The notes: generated by a model from the letters alone, not told the origin. Positions 43,623-53,045 are shown, counted from the stretch's first letter. The stretch: DNA of 64,000 nt from Streptomyces sp. TLI_105 (GCF_900105415.1 NZ_FNSM01000001.1:8316001-8380000); one strand, 5' to 3'. A program made the numbers and translations.

Positions 43623-43687
43623 CGCGTCCCGTGCCCGCGCACGGGACGCGGCGACGGGCCCGCTCTCGCACGCGAGAGCGGGCCCGT
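43623..43687 (+). terminator. Two back-to-back hairpins
   Basis: First stem: cgcgtcccgtgc/gcacgggacgcg (12 bp, 4-base loop, 43623-43650). Second stem: acgggcccgctctcg/cgagagcgggcccgt (15 bp, 4-base loop, 43654-43687). Both are perfect and separated by three bases, a strong insulator between the small secreted protein gene and the photolyase. Confidence 0.9.
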
Positions 43688-43855
43688 TCGCTCTTCGCCC
43701 GAAGAACGAGGCCCCGGCGTACTCCGGCCCGGCCGGGGGACCGCGCCCGCCTGCATCCGTCGCCCGAGGCCCGGGGGAACCGCGGATACAGGAGTGCGAA
43801 AACCAGTACGCCGGCGCGGCGCGCTCGCGATCGGCGGCCGAACAGGGAGGGCGCG

Positions 43856-45229
43856 ATGACCGTCTCCGTCGTTCTGTACACCTCTGACCTCCGGGTCCAC
43901 GACCATCCGCCCCTCAGGGCCGCGGTCGAAGGGGCACAGGAAGTGGTTCCGCTGTTCGTCCGTGACCCGGCCGTGGACCGCGCGGGGTTCGCGGCCCCCA
44001 ACCGCCTGGCCTTCCTCGCCGACTGCCTCACGGATCTGGACCGGGGACTGCGGGACCGCGGCGGTCGCCTCGTGGTGCGGGAGGGCGACACGGTGTCCGA
44101 GGTACGGGCCCTGGTGCGGCAGACGGACGCCGACGAGGTGCACATGGCCGCCGGCGTGACGGCGTTCGCCAGGGCACGGGAGGCACGACTGCGCGAGGCA
44201 CTGGAGGACGACGGCTGTCGGCTGTACGTGCACGACGGCGTCGTCACCGTCGTTCCACCCGGTGACGTCCTTCCCCACGGAAGGGATCACTTCGCCGTGT
44301 TCACGCCCTACCACAAGCGCTGGACCGCCGAGCCGCTCCGGACACCGCTGCCCGCCCCCGGAGCGCTGCGCGTCCCCTCGGGAGTGCGGTCCGAGCGCAT
44401 CCCGCGGCGTTCCGCGGTCACCGGTGTGTCGCCGGCCCTCGCCGTGGGAGGAGAGAGCGAGGGGCGCAAGCTGCTCGGTTCGTGGCTGGCGGACCGGGTC
44501 GACACGTACGAGGAGCGCCACGACGACCTCGCGGGTGACGTCACCTCCCGCCTCTCGCCCCATCTCCACTTCGGCGCCGTCTCCGCCACCGAGGCGGTGC
44601 ACAGGGCGCGGAGGCAGGGCGGCGCGGGGGCCGACGCCTTCGTGCGGCAGGTGTGCTGGCGCGACTTCCACCACCAGGTCCTGGCCGCACGGCCCGAGGC
44701 GGCAGGCACGGACTACCGTCCGCGTCAGGACCGTTGGAGGCGGGGCGCGGACGCCGAAGAAGACCTCGCTGCCTGGCGGGAGGGCCGAACCGGCTATCCC
44801 GTCGTCGACGCCGCCATGCGGCAGCTCGCCCACGAGGGATGGATGCACAACCGCGGCCGGTTGATCACCGCCTCCTTCCTGGTGAAGACGCTCTACATCG
44901 ACTGGAGGGAAGGGGCGCGTCACTTCCTCGCCCTGCTGGTGGACGGTGACGTCGCGAACAACCAGCTCAACTGGCAGTGGGTGGCGGGGACAGGCACGGA
45001 CACCAGGCCGCAGCGCGTCCTCAACCCGGTGCGGCAGGCCAGACGGTACGACCCCGACGGCAGCTACGTCCGCCGCTGGGTTCCGGAGCTCGCCGCCCTC
45101 GACGGACCGGCCGTCCACGAACCCTGGCGGCTCACCGGGCTCGACCGGGCGTCCTTCGACTACCCGGACCCGGTGGTCGAGCTCTCCGAGGCCCTGACGC
45201 GCTTCCGGCAGGCCCGGAGCACGGCCTGA
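43856..45229 (+). CDS. phr: Deoxyribodipyrimidine photolyase
   Basis: 457 residues from the ATG at 43856, six bases after agggagggcg. The N-terminal photolyase alpha/beta domain binds the antenna (SVVLYTSDLRVHDHPPLRAA). The C-terminal FAD-binding domain shows LSPHLHFGAVSATEAVHRAR, VCWRDFHHQVLA, GYPVVDAAMRQLAHEGWMHN and GDVANNQLNWQWVAGTGTDT. It repairs UV-induced cyclobutane pyrimidine dimers in visible light. Its place before litS and litR matches the light-inducible cluster of Streptomyces coelicolor, so light control through LitS is expected. Confidence 0.95.
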   Translation: MTVSVVLYTSDLRVHDHPPLRAAVEGAQEVVPLFVRDPAVDRAGFAAPNRLAFLADCLTDLDRGLRDRGGRLVVREGDTVSEVRALVRQTDADEVHMAAGVTAFARAREARLREALEDDGCRLYVHDGVVTVVPPGDVLPHGRDHFAVFTPYHKRWTAEPLRTPLPAPGALRVPSGVRSERIPRRSAVTGVSPALAVGGESEGRKLLGSWLADRVDTYEERHDDLAGDVTSRLSPHLHFGAVSATEAVHRARRQGGAGADAFVRQVCWRDFHHQVLAARPEAAGTDYRPRQDRWRRGADAEEDLAAWREGRTGYPVVDAAMRQLAHEGWMHNRGRLITASFLVKTLYIDWREGARHFLALLVDGDVANNQLNWQWVAGTGTDTRPQRVLNPVRQARRYDPDGSYVRRWVPELAALDGPAVHEPWRLTGLDRASFDYPDPVVELSEALTRFRQARSTA

Positions 45230-45260
45230 TCCGGATCTCTTTCCTCGCACCAGGCCTGCT

Positions 45261-45290
45261 GCATCGATTTCGATGCGGAAACGATGCGAG
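45261..45290 (+). promoter_or_regulatory. LitR-type operator candidate upstream of litS
   Basis: A perfect inverted repeat gcatcga-tt-tcgatgc (45261-45276) is followed by ggaaacgatgcgag. The 11-mer aaacgatgcga (45279-45289) recurs exactly at 47280-47290 in front of litR. Three copies of the cgatgc core lie within 30 bases. Confidence 0.55.
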
Positions 45291-45415
45291 TTGTGCGGAG
45301 AGGTGTGACGGCCGGAACGTGAGGTGAGGCGGGGCCGACGAGGCCCCGACGCCGCCGCTCTCGCCGCGGCACGCCCCGGTGGACGCCCGCGCCACCGCCC
45401 GCAGGAGGAAGCGTC

Positions 45416-46033
45416 ATGACCGCACACCGGATCACCGGCGACCTCGTCGACCCCTCGGAGCCGTACTCCGGTCACGCACCGCTCGAAGACGGCGACGACC
45501 GGATCGCCCGCGGCCTGGTCCGCGGCGACGAGCACTGCCTGGCCGCGGCGTACCGGCGCTGGGGCCGGCTGGTCCACACTCTGGCGGCGCGGGCGCTGGG
45601 GGACCCCCGCGAGGCGGAGGACGTCACCCAGCAGGTGTTCGTCGCCGCGTGGCGCGGGCGGGCCAACTTCCGCCCCGAGCGCGGCACCCTGCCGGCCTGG
45701 CTCACCGGCATCACCCGCCGGAAGATCGCCGACGCGCTGACCGCCCGCACCCGCCGCACCGAGCTCGCGGCGACCCTCGGCGCCGCCCTGGAGCACGAGG
45801 CCCGGACGGACGGGCAGCCCGAGCGGGTCCTCGACCGGATGGTCGTCACCGAAGAACTGGCCAGGCTGCCCCGCGTCCAGCGCGACGTCCTGGAACTCGC
45901 CTACTTCGCCGATCTGACCCAGACGCAGATCGCCGACCGCACCGGCATGCCCCTGGGCACGGTCAAGAGCCACGCGCGGCGTGGCCTCCAGCGCATGCGC
46001 CACAGCCTCGCGCCCGCCGCGGCCGACGGCTGA
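45416..46033 (+). CDS. litS: ECF RNA polymerase sigma factor LitS-like
   Basis: 205 residues from the ATG at 45416 behind aggagga. Region 2 is at about 35-105 (GDEHCLAAAYRRWGRLVHTL, ALGDPREAEDVTQQVFVAAW, LPAWLTGITRRKIADAL) and region 4 at 140-195 (VQRDVLELAYFADLTQTQIA, MPLGTVKSHARRGLQRMR). It lies between the photolyase and a convergent MerR/B12 regulator, the arrangement known for light-induced carotenoid control, where LitS transcribes photolyase and crt genes. No crt genes occur in this window. Confidence 0.88.
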   Translation: MTAHRITGDLVDPSEPYSGHAPLEDGDDRIARGLVRGDEHCLAAAYRRWGRLVHTLAARALGDPREAEDVTQQVFVAAWRGRANFRPERGTLPAWLTGITRRKIADALTARTRRTELAATLGAALEHEARTDGQPERVLDRMVVTEELARLPRVQRDVLELAYFADLTQTQIADRTGMPLGTVKSHARRGLQRMRHSLAPAAADG

Positions 46034-46205
46034 CCGCCCGCCCGGGGCTCCGGACGACCGGCAGCGGGACACGGGCCTCCCCGCCCGGCCGACGGACGGG
46101 GGACGGGCCGGCGGACGGGGGACGGGCCGGCGGACGGGGAACGGGCCGGCGACGCCGGGACCCGAGGGCGGTCGACGGGCCCTCCTCCCACATGAGGAAG
46201 CGGGG

Positions 46206-47258
46206 TCAGCCCTCGCCGCTCCCGGTCGGCTCTCCGTACAGCCGCGAGACCACACCGATCGCCTCGCGCAGTCCGGTGGGACGCACCATCCCGGGAGCGG
46301 GCGTCCGGCCGAGCCAGCCGGGGCCCGCGAGAAGGACGAGGGGCGCGGTGCGTGCTCCCCGCACCCCGAAGGCCGTGGCCGCGACGTGCCGGGCCAGGGA
46401 GTGGTTCGCCGTGGACCTCGCCTGGGACCAGAGGGCGACGGCAACCGGCCCGGACCGTCGCACCGCCGCGTCCAGCGCCTCCGCGGGTACGGCCGCGCCG
46501 AACATCCTCGTCGGCACCCCCCTTTCGGCGAGTCCCGCGGCGAGCGCCTCCAGAGGCAGTGTGTGCTGCTCCGCCGGGACGCAGGCCAGCACGACCGGAG
46601 CGGCCGGAGCGGCCGAGGGGGCGATCGCCGGTCCGGTGGCGGCGGCCCGCCGCAGCGCGGTGGAGACGTGCCAGGAGAGCAGGTGCTCCACCTCGACGTA
46701 GCGGTCGCCGGACGACTCCCACTTCCGGCCCACGGCGTGCAGCGTGGGGGCCATGACCTCTTCCCAGGCGGTGACCAGCCCGTGCTCCGCCAGCACCTCC
46801 TGGAGCAGCCGTTCCATGGCCGGACCGTCGAGGCGCACGGCGGCACGGGCGAGCCCGCGGCACTCCCGCCGTACGTCGCCCAGCGGCAGGCCGCTGCCGG
46901 GCCCGGCGCGGCCGGTCCTTCCTGGGGGCACGTCCTCCGAGGACGCGCCCGGGCCCGTCCTCGCCCCGGGGCCGGTCGGAGGGGGGCCGGCGGCCGCGTC
47001 GGGAGCGGCCGTCTCGGGAGCGGGGCGTACCCGCCGGGCCGCCCGCGCCGCCTCGGCGGGCGGGACGCCCGACGCCGTGAGACGGCACATCTCCTCGAGC
47101 ATCGCGACGTCCGCGGGGCTCCACCGCCGGTGCCGTCCGTCCGCGCGCACGGCAGGGCCGATGCCGTACCGCTGGTCCCAGGACCGAACCGTGGTGGGGG
47201 AGACGCCCAGACGCCGTGCCACGGCGCCCGTCGTGATCCCGTGGGCCGCATCGGACAT
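46206..47258 (-). CDS. litR: MerR-type B12-binding light-sensor regulator LitR-like
   Basis: 350 residues from the ATG at 47258; an in-frame ATG at 47270 is an alternative and could be leaderless. Residues 8-75 form a MerR helix-turn-helix (ITTGAVARRLGVSPTTVRSW, DQRYGIGP). A Pro/Gly-rich linker follows, then a B12-binding region of the CarH/LitR type: LVTAWEEVMAPTLHAVGRKW, ESSGDRYVEVEHLLSWHVST and VPAEQHTLPLEALAAGL. LitR represses its own region in the dark with adenosylcobalamin and releases DNA on illumination. It diverges from the DUF2867 gene, with the shared 11-mer in between. Confidence 0.9.
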   Translation of the reverse strand: MSDAAHGITTGAVARRLGVSPTTVRSWDQRYGIGPAVRADGRHRRWSPADVAMLEEMCRLTASGVPPAEAARAARRVRPAPETAAPDAAAGPPPTGPGARTGPGASSEDVPPGRTGRAGPGSGLPLGDVRRECRGLARAAVRLDGPAMERLLQEVLAEHGLVTAWEEVMAPTLHAVGRKWESSGDRYVEVEHLLSWHVSTALRRAAATGPAIAPSAAPAAPVVLACVPAEQHTLPLEALAAGLAERGVPTRMFGAAVPAEALDAAVRRSGPVAVALWSQARSTANHSLARHVAATAFGVRGARTAPLVLLAGPGWLGRTPAPGMVRPTGLREAIGVVSRLYGEPTGSGEG

Positions 47259-47279
47259 GCCCTCCACCATACGACGCGC

Positions 47280-47290
47280 AAACGATGCGA
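47280..47290 (+). promoter_or_regulatory. Second copy of the LitR-type motif
   Basis: aaacgatgcga, identical to the copy at 45279-45289, lies 22 bases upstream of the litR start and in the control region of the divergent DUF2867 gene. Confidence 0.55.
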
Positions 47291-47468
47291 AGACGAGGTC
47301 CGTCGGCACACCGTGTTCCAGGAACGCCTTGCCCAGGCGGCCTCGGAGGCACGCGCACCTCGCCGGTGGGCCGAGGGACAGGGCGGGCCCCGCATCCGTA
47401 TGCCCCAAGGCGACGAAGAAGCGGTGCAGGGCGTGTACGCCACGGCCATCGGTGAAACGGATCAGCGC

Positions 47469-48983
47469 ATGGACACTCCCACCCCGTCCGAGGGCGCCCG
47501 CTGCCTGGTCACCGGCGCGAGCGGCTACATCGGGGGCCGCCTCGTGCCGGAGCTGCTCGACAGCGGCTGTCGCGTGCGCTGTCTCGCCCGGCACCCGGAC
47601 AAGCTCCGCGACTTCCCCTGGATCGACCGCGTGGAGACCGCGCGCGGGGACGTCACCGACGCCGCGAGCCTCCGCGAGGCCCTCGCCGGCGTCGACGTCG
47701 CCTACTACCTCGTCCACTCCATGAGCTCGACGGCGGACTTCGAGGACACCGACCGGCTCGCAGCCCGCACCTTCGCCGCCGAGGCCCGCTCCGCCGGGGT
47801 GCGGCGCATCGTCTACCTGGGCGGCCTGGCCCCGCGCGGAGTGCCGGAGGGCGAGCTCTCACCCCACCTGCGCTCCCGTACCGAAGTGGGCCGCATCCTC
47901 CTCGACTCGGGCGTCCCCACCACCGTCCTGCGGGCCGCCGTCGTCATCGGATCCGGATCGGCCTCCTTCGAGATGCTCCGGTACCTGACCGAACGGCTGC
48001 CGGTCATGGTCACGCCCAGCTGGGTCGACAGCCGGGTCCAGCCCATCGCGGTCCGCGACGTGCTGCGGTACCTGGTGGGAAGCGCCGACATGCCCCCGGA
48101 CGTCAACCGGACCTTCGACATCGGCGGCCCCGACGTGCTCACGTACCGGCAGATGATGGAGCGGTACGCGGAGGTCGCCGGGCTCCGCAAGCGCCTGATC
48201 GTCCCCGTACCGGTCCTCACGCCCCGGCTGTCCAGCCAATGGATCGGTCTCGTCACGCCCGTCCCCGCCTCCCTGGCCCGGCCCCTCACCGAATCGCTCC
48301 GGCACGAGGTGGTCCGCACCGAGGACGACATCACGCGGTACGTCCCGGACGGGCCCGGGGCACCCGTCCCCTTCGAGGAGTCCCTCCGGCTGGCCCTCCG
48401 CCGCGTGCGCGAGGCCCGGGTCACCACCCGCTGGTCCTCCGCCTCGCCGCCCGGGGCACCGAGCGACCCGCTGCCGACCGACCCGGACTGGGCGGGCGGC
48501 AGCCTCTACACGGACGAACGGACGCGCACCGTCGACTCGAGCCCGGAGTCGCTGTGGCGGGTCATCGAGGGGGTGGGCGGGGAGAACGGCTGGTACTCCT
48601 TCCCGCTCGCCTGGGCCGTCCGGGGGTGGGCGGACCGGCTCGTCGGGGGAGTGGGACTGCGCCGGGGACGCCGGGACGCGGCGCGTCTCCGGGTCGGTGA
48701 CGCGCTGGACTTCTGGCGCGTCGAGGAGATCGACCGCGGACGCCTGCTGCGCCTCCGGGCGGAGATGCGCCTGCCGGGTCTCGCGTGGCTGGAGATGGCC
48801 GTCGACCGGGACGAGCGGGGCCGGACGTCGTACCGGCAGAGGGCGCTCTTCCACCCCAGGGGCCTCGCGGGCCAGACGTACTGGTGGAGCGTGGCCCCCT
48901 TCCACGCCGTGGTCTTCGGCGGCATGGCCAGGAACATCGCCCGGACCGCCGAGACGGAGGGCAAGCGGCGGGACACGCCGTGA
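47469..48983 (+). CDS. NAD(P)-binding/DUF2867 protein of the light cluster
   Basis: 504 residues from the ATG at 47469; the frame is open upstream and an in-frame ATG near 47400 is an alternative. Residues 10-290 are an atypical SDR (CLVTGASGYIGGRLVPELLD, DVAYYLVHSMSSTADFEDTD, RRIVYLGGLAPRGVPEGELS). Residues 335-495 are DUF2867 (SPESLWRVIEGVGGENGWYS, LRRGRRDAARLRVGDALDFW, YWWSVAPFHAVVFGGMARNI). Homologues accompany litR in other Streptomyces and are presumed light-induced oxidoreductases. Confidence 0.88.
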   Translation: MDTPTPSEGARCLVTGASGYIGGRLVPELLDSGCRVRCLARHPDKLRDFPWIDRVETARGDVTDAASLREALAGVDVAYYLVHSMSSTADFEDTDRLAARTFAAEARSAGVRRIVYLGGLAPRGVPEGELSPHLRSRTEVGRILLDSGVPTTVLRAAVVIGSGSASFEMLRYLTERLPVMVTPSWVDSRVQPIAVRDVLRYLVGSADMPPDVNRTFDIGGPDVLTYRQMMERYAEVAGLRKRLIVPVPVLTPRLSSQWIGLVTPVPASLARPLTESLRHEVVRTEDDITRYVPDGPGAPVPFEESLRLALRRVREARVTTRWSSASPPGAPSDPLPTDPDWAGGSLYTDERTRTVDSSPESLWRVIEGVGGENGWYSFPLAWAVRGWADRLVGGVGLRRGRRDAARLRVGDALDFWRVEEIDRGRLLRLRAEMRLPGLAWLEMAVDRDERGRTSYRQRALFHPRGLAGQTYWWSVAPFHAVVFGGMARNIARTAETEGKRRDTP

Positions 48984-49181
48984 ACGAAGGGCGATCGCCG
49001 GTGCCGGACGAACGCGGCTCCGCGCATCCGGACACCGCCACGAAGGGAAACACCTGGAGGGCGACGAACACCGCAGACCGGACGCACCCCGTCGCCCGCT
49101 CCTTCCCGGAGCACCTGCACCGGCTGATCACCACCCTCGAAGGGCCGGGCGCGCCGCGCCCGCCCTCCCACGGAGGCCGCC

Positions 49182-50099
49182 ATGAACCATTCACGGGATC
49201 TGCGAGGGCGTACCGCGGTCATCACGGGGGCCGCCCGCGGACTGGGCGCGGGTCTGGCCCACCGGCTCGCCGAGCGGGGGATGAACGTGGCCCTGCTCGG
49301 CCGGGAGGCCGCCACACTGGAGGCGGTCGCCACGACCCTCCGCACGGAGAGCCACGTCGTCGAGGTCGACGTCACCGACGACGCCGCCATGTGCCGGGCC
49401 TCGGACGACGTGGCCCGGCGCCTCGGAGCCCCGTCGGTGGTCATCGCCAATGCCGGTGTGGCCGAAGGCGGCCCGTTCGAGAGCTCCGCCCCGGAGACCT
49501 GGCGCCGTGTCATCGAGGTCAACCTCGTCGGGAGCGCGATCACCGCGCGCTCCTTCCTTCCCGGGCTGCGCGCCACGCGCGGTTACTTCCTCCAGGTCGC
49601 CTCGACAGCGGCCTTCGGCGCGGCCCCCATGATGAGCGCCTACTGCGCCTCCAAAGCCGGGGTCGAGGCCTTCGCGCGCTCCCTCCGCGCCGAAGTGGCC
49701 CACACGGGCGTCGCCGTGGGCGTGGCCTATCTGCACTGGACCGACACCGACATGATCCGCGATGTCGACCGCCACACGGTCCTCCGGGAGCTGCGCGGAC
49801 ACATGCCCGCGCCTGCCCGCCGGGTGTACCCGGTGGACCGGGTCTCGGCCTGGCTCGCCCGCGGGGTCGACCGCCGCTCTCCTTCCGTCTACGCGCCGCC
49901 GTGGCTCAGGCTCGCCCAGGCCGCACGCCCGTTCTTCCCCCTCGCCGTCGATCTGCTGTCACGTCGGGAACTGCCGCGTCTCATGGGCGAGTCCGCGTTC
50001 GACCAGACCGGTCTGCTCGGACCCGGCGGTCGCATCGAGGCGGCGTCGCTCGACCGTTCCACCACCGGCTCGGCCGACGACGCGCCGGAGCGGGCATGA
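49182..50099 (+). CDS. Short-chain dehydrogenase/reductase
   Basis: 305 residues from the ATG at 49182 behind cggaggccgcc. Classical SDR motifs are TAVITGAARGLGAGLAHRLA (TGxxxGxG), IANAGVAEGGPF (NAG) and AYCASKAGVEAFARSLRAE (YxxxK). The C-terminal 70 residues (WLARGVDRRSPSVYAPPWLR and following) extend beyond a minimal SDR. It is separated from the DUF2867 gene by about 200 bases and probably belongs to the same light-associated group. The substrate is unknown. Confidence 0.9.
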   Translation: MNHSRDLRGRTAVITGAARGLGAGLAHRLAERGMNVALLGREAATLEAVATTLRTESHVVEVDVTDDAAMCRASDDVARRLGAPSVVIANAGVAEGGPFESSAPETWRRVIEVNLVGSAITARSFLPGLRATRGYFLQVASTAAFGAAPMMSAYCASKAGVEAFARSLRAEVAHTGVAVGVAYLHWTDTDMIRDVDRHTVLRELRGHMPAPARRVYPVDRVSAWLARGVDRRSPSVYAPPWLRLAQAARPFFPLAVDLLSRRELPRLMGESAFDQTGLLGPGGRIEAASLDRSTTGSADDAPERA

Positions 50100-50182
50100 G
50101 GCGCCCGGCCCCGTCGGCGCGTACACGCTGTGGGAGAGCGGCTGGTTCCGTGTTCACCACGACGTCCGCATAGGCTGTCCGT

Positions 50183-50671
50183 GTGGATGACGGGCATGTG
50201 GGGGCGATCGTGACGGACGACGGGAGCAAGGCCGATCCGCAGAAGTTCGCGGTCGCTCTGCGCCGGACCCTCGGTGAGATGAACCGTCTGGTGCACGGCT
50301 TCGCCTCCAACGAGAACTTGCACCCCACCGACGTCCATGCGCTCTCGTTCGTGCTCGACAACCCCGATACGGCCACCCCGGGACTGTTGAGGGAGCATCT
50401 CGGCCTGACCTCCGGTGCGGTGACCGCCTGCCTCGACCGCCTCGAGAAGGCCGGCCACATCCGTCGCAGCAGGGCCGACGACGACCGGCGCGTGGTGCGC
50501 ATCCACTACGTCCCGGGCGCCCGAGCGGCGGCGCGGGCCCATTTCATGCCGCTCGCGCAGGCGGCGGACCGTGCGCGCGACCGGTTCACGAAGGACGAGA
50601 TCGCGGTCGTTCTGCGGTATCTGGACGCCCTGAACGAGGAACTCGGCGAACTGCGCGTTCCCCGCCGCTGA
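50183..50671 (+). CDS. MarR family transcriptional regulator
   Basis: 162 residues from a GTG at 50183. The winged helix is clear: LHPTDVHALSFVLDNPDTAT, LLREHLGLTSGAVTACLDRL, EKAGHIRRSRADDDRRVVRI with the wing Asp-Asp-Arg-Arg. It is followed at 50904 by an MMPL exporter, and the intergenic region contains a perfect palindrome suited to MarR binding. It is probably the repressor of that transporter, relieved by the exported compound. Confidence 0.92.
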   Translation: MDDGHVGAIVTDDGSKADPQKFAVALRRTLGEMNRLVHGFASNENLHPTDVHALSFVLDNPDTATPGLLREHLGLTSGAVTACLDRLEKAGHIRRSRADDDRRVVRIHYVPGARAAARAHFMPLAQAADRARDRFTKDEIAVVLRYLDALNEELGELRVPRR

Positions 50672-50852
50672 CGCTGCCCGGCGCGGTCCACCCGGTCGGC
50701 GCCACGTCTGCGCCGCCGCCCGGGTGCGGCGGCGCGGGTTTCCCGGAGCCGCATCCGAGTCGGACCGGCGTGCGGAAGCCATGGTGGTCGACTCGGGGCG
50801 CGGTGTCCGTGCGTTCCCCCTGACGATGTGCGAACCGGTCCATGCTTCAATC

Positions 50853-50871
50853 TATCTCGATCATTGAGATA
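50853..50871 (+). promoter_or_regulatory. MarR-type operator in the MMPL promoter region
   Basis: TATCTC-gatcatt-GAGATA is a perfect 6-bp inverted repeat with a 7-base spacer, in a strikingly AT-rich patch of a GC-rich genome. It lies 33 bases upstream of the MMPL start codon and directly downstream of marR. Confidence 0.7.
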
Positions 50872-50903
50872 ATCAATTGTCGAGAGACCTTCGGAGAGTT
50901 TCC

Positions 50904-53045
50904 ATGTCCGCATTCCCGCGGTGGGCGAGCAGACTGCTGCCGCTGCTGGTGATCGTCGTCTGGCTCGCCGTCGGGGGAGGGCTCGGCCCCTACGCCGGCA
51001 AGCTCGGCGAGGTGGCGACCGACGACCAGGCCGCCTTCCTACCCCGCACCGCGGAGTCCACCCTGGTCCTGCGGCAGCAGGAGACGTTCCGCCAGGAGGA
51101 GACCCTGCCGGCCCTGGTCGTCTGGACGGCGGAGGGCGGGGGGCGCCTCGCCCCGTCGGCCCGGGCGGCCGCCACGCAGGCCCTGGCCTCACTCGAAGGC
51201 ACGCGAGGAGTGGTCGGTGCGCCCTCCCCGGCGTTCCCGTCCGAGGACGGCGAGGCCCTGCGAGGCATCGTCCAGCTCCGCCCCGACCTCGGCGACGAGC
51301 TGCCCGTGACCCTGGACAAGGTCGAGGCCGCGGTGTCCGCCGTGCCGGGGACCGAGACATGGGTGGCCGGCCCCGCCGCCACCCAGGAAGACCTCCGTGA
51401 CGCCTTCGCCGGCATCGACGGTCTCCTCCTCGTCGTCGCTCTGGTGGCCGTCCTGGTGATCCTGCTCCTGGTCTACCGGAGCGTCCTGCTGCCGCTGCTG
51501 ATCATCGTCGGCGCCGTCTTCGCCCTCGGTCTGGCCTGTGCCGTCGTCTACGTCCTGGCCGACCAGGCCATCGTGCGGGTCGACGGCCAGGTACAGGGCA
51601 TCCTGTCCATCCTCGTCATCGGCGCCGCGACGGACTACGCCCTCCTGCTGGCCGCCCGCTACCGGGAAGAGCTCGGCGCCCGTGACGGGGACAGGGTTCC
51701 GGCCATGCGCGCCGCCCTGAGGCAGTCCCTCGGCCCCATCGTGGCCAGCGCCGCCACGGTCGCGCTCGGTCTGCTCGCCCTGCTGCTCAGCGATCTCACC
51801 AACAACCGGGCGCTCGGCCCCGTCGGCGCCATCGGCATCGCCTGCGCCGTCCTCAGCGCGGTGACGTTCCTCCCCGCCGCCCTGGTCCTCCTCGGGCGGG
51901 CCGCCTACTGGCCGGCCCGTCCCAAGGCCACCGCCGGAGACGACGCGCACCCCGTCTGGCGCAAGGTCGCGGCCCTCGTCGACCGCGTGCCGCGCAAGGT
52001 CTGGGCCGGCACCCTCGCCGCCCTGCTCGTCTGCGCCTCCTTCGCTCCCGCGCTCGACTCGCAGGGCGTCCCGCTCGACGAGATCTTCGTCAAGGACGCC
52101 CCGTCCGTGGCCGCCCAGGCGCGCCTGAGCGAGCACTTCCCCGGTGGCGCGGGCAACCCCGCCGTCGTCGTCGCCGACGCGGAGGCCGCGGAGCAGGTGC
52201 GTACGGCCGCGGAGGGCGTCGACGGGGTCGACTCCGCGACCCCCTTCACCGTCCCCGGCACCGCACGGCCGCTGGTCGCGGACGGGCGCGTCCGGATCGA
52301 CGTCACCCTCGCGGACGCCGCGGACTCCGATGCCGCCAAGGACACCGTCGGGCGCCTTCGTACCGCCCTGCACGCCGTACCGGGGGGCGACGCCCTCGTC
52401 GGCGGCTACACCGCCCAGCGGTACGACACCCAGGCCACCGCCGAACGGGACAGGGCGCTCATCGTCCCGGTCGTGCTGGCGATCATCCTGGTGATCCTCG
52501 TCGGCCTGCTGCGCTCCTTGCTGCTGCCCGTACTGCTGGTGGCGACGGTCGGGCTCAACTTCCTGGCCACGCTGGGGGTCTCCGCCCTCGTGTTCGAGCA
52601 CGTCCTCGGGTTCACCGGGACCGACCCGGCCGTCCCCTTGTACGGATTCGTCTTCCTGGTCGCCCTCGGCGTCGACTACAACATCTTCCTCATGTCGCGG
52701 GTGCGCGAGGAGGCGGTGCTGCACGGCACGCGGGAGGGCGTGCGCCGCGGCCTGGTCGCCACGGGCGGGGTCATCACCTCGGCCGGCGTCGTCCTCGCCG
52801 CCACGTTCGCCGCGCTGGGCGTCATCCCGCTGGCGTTCCTGGTCCAGATCGCCTTCATCGTGGCCTTCGGCGTCCTGCTCGACACCCTCGTCGTCCGGTC
52901 GCTCCTGGTTCCGGCCCTCGTCCGGGACATCGGCCCCGCGGTCTGGTGGCCGGGCTCGCTCCGGCACCGTGATCCGGACGGCGGCGACCGCGGACGGAGC
53001 CGGCCCGGTGCCAGGCCGGCCGCTCGGCACCACGGCGAGCAGTGA
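50904..53045 (+). CDS. MMPL family RND-type transporter
   Basis: 713 residues from the ATG at 50904 (cggagag upstream). It has the twin-half MMPL layout: helix 1 (LLPLLVIVVWLAVGGGLGPY), an outer loop, a helix bundle with LLVVALVAVLVILLLVYRSV and GAATDYALLLAARYREEL, then the repeat with LIVPVVLAIILVILVGLLRS and GVDYNIFLMSRVREEAVLHG. The GxDYxxFL/DYALLL motifs carry the proton-relay Asp-Tyr pairs. It should export lipids or hydrophobic drugs using the proton gradient. Control by the adjacent MarR is likely. Confidence 0.93.
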   Translation: MSAFPRWASRLLPLLVIVVWLAVGGGLGPYAGKLGEVATDDQAAFLPRTAESTLVLRQQETFRQEETLPALVVWTAEGGGRLAPSARAAATQALASLEGTRGVVGAPSPAFPSEDGEALRGIVQLRPDLGDELPVTLDKVEAAVSAVPGTETWVAGPAATQEDLRDAFAGIDGLLLVVALVAVLVILLLVYRSVLLPLLIIVGAVFALGLACAVVYVLADQAIVRVDGQVQGILSILVIGAATDYALLLAARYREELGARDGDRVPAMRAALRQSLGPIVASAATVALGLLALLLSDLTNNRALGPVGAIGIACAVLSAVTFLPAALVLLGRAAYWPARPKATAGDDAHPVWRKVAALVDRVPRKVWAGTLAALLVCASFAPALDSQGVPLDEIFVKDAPSVAAQARLSEHFPGGAGNPAVVVADAEAAEQVRTAAEGVDGVDSATPFTVPGTARPLVADGRVRIDVTLADAADSDAAKDTVGRLRTALHAVPGGDALVGGYTAQRYDTQATAERDRALIVPVVLAIILVILVGLLRSLLLPVLLVATVGLNFLATLGVSALVFEHVLGFTGTDPAVPLYGFVFLVALGVDYNIFLMSRVREEAVLHGTREGVRRGLVATGGVITSAGVVLAATFAALGVIPLAFLVQIAFIVAFGVLLDTLVVRSLLVPALVRDIGPAVWWPGSLRHRDPDGGDRGRSRPGARPAARHHGEQ

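Noticed and set aside
43331..47449. A 1372-codon minus-strand open frame
   Set aside because: It is the antisense shadow of the photolyase and litS; long stop-free frames are expected in such GC-rich DNA.
48980..49181. Small gene between the DUF2867 and SDR genes, GTG overlapping the DUF2867 stop
   Set aside because: The frame has no stop before the SDR and runs through it as a shadow; no conserved motif is visible.
49182..50099. LitQ-like lipocalin of the light cluster
   Set aside because: The sequence has full SDR motifs (TGAARGLG, YCASK) and no lipocalin features.
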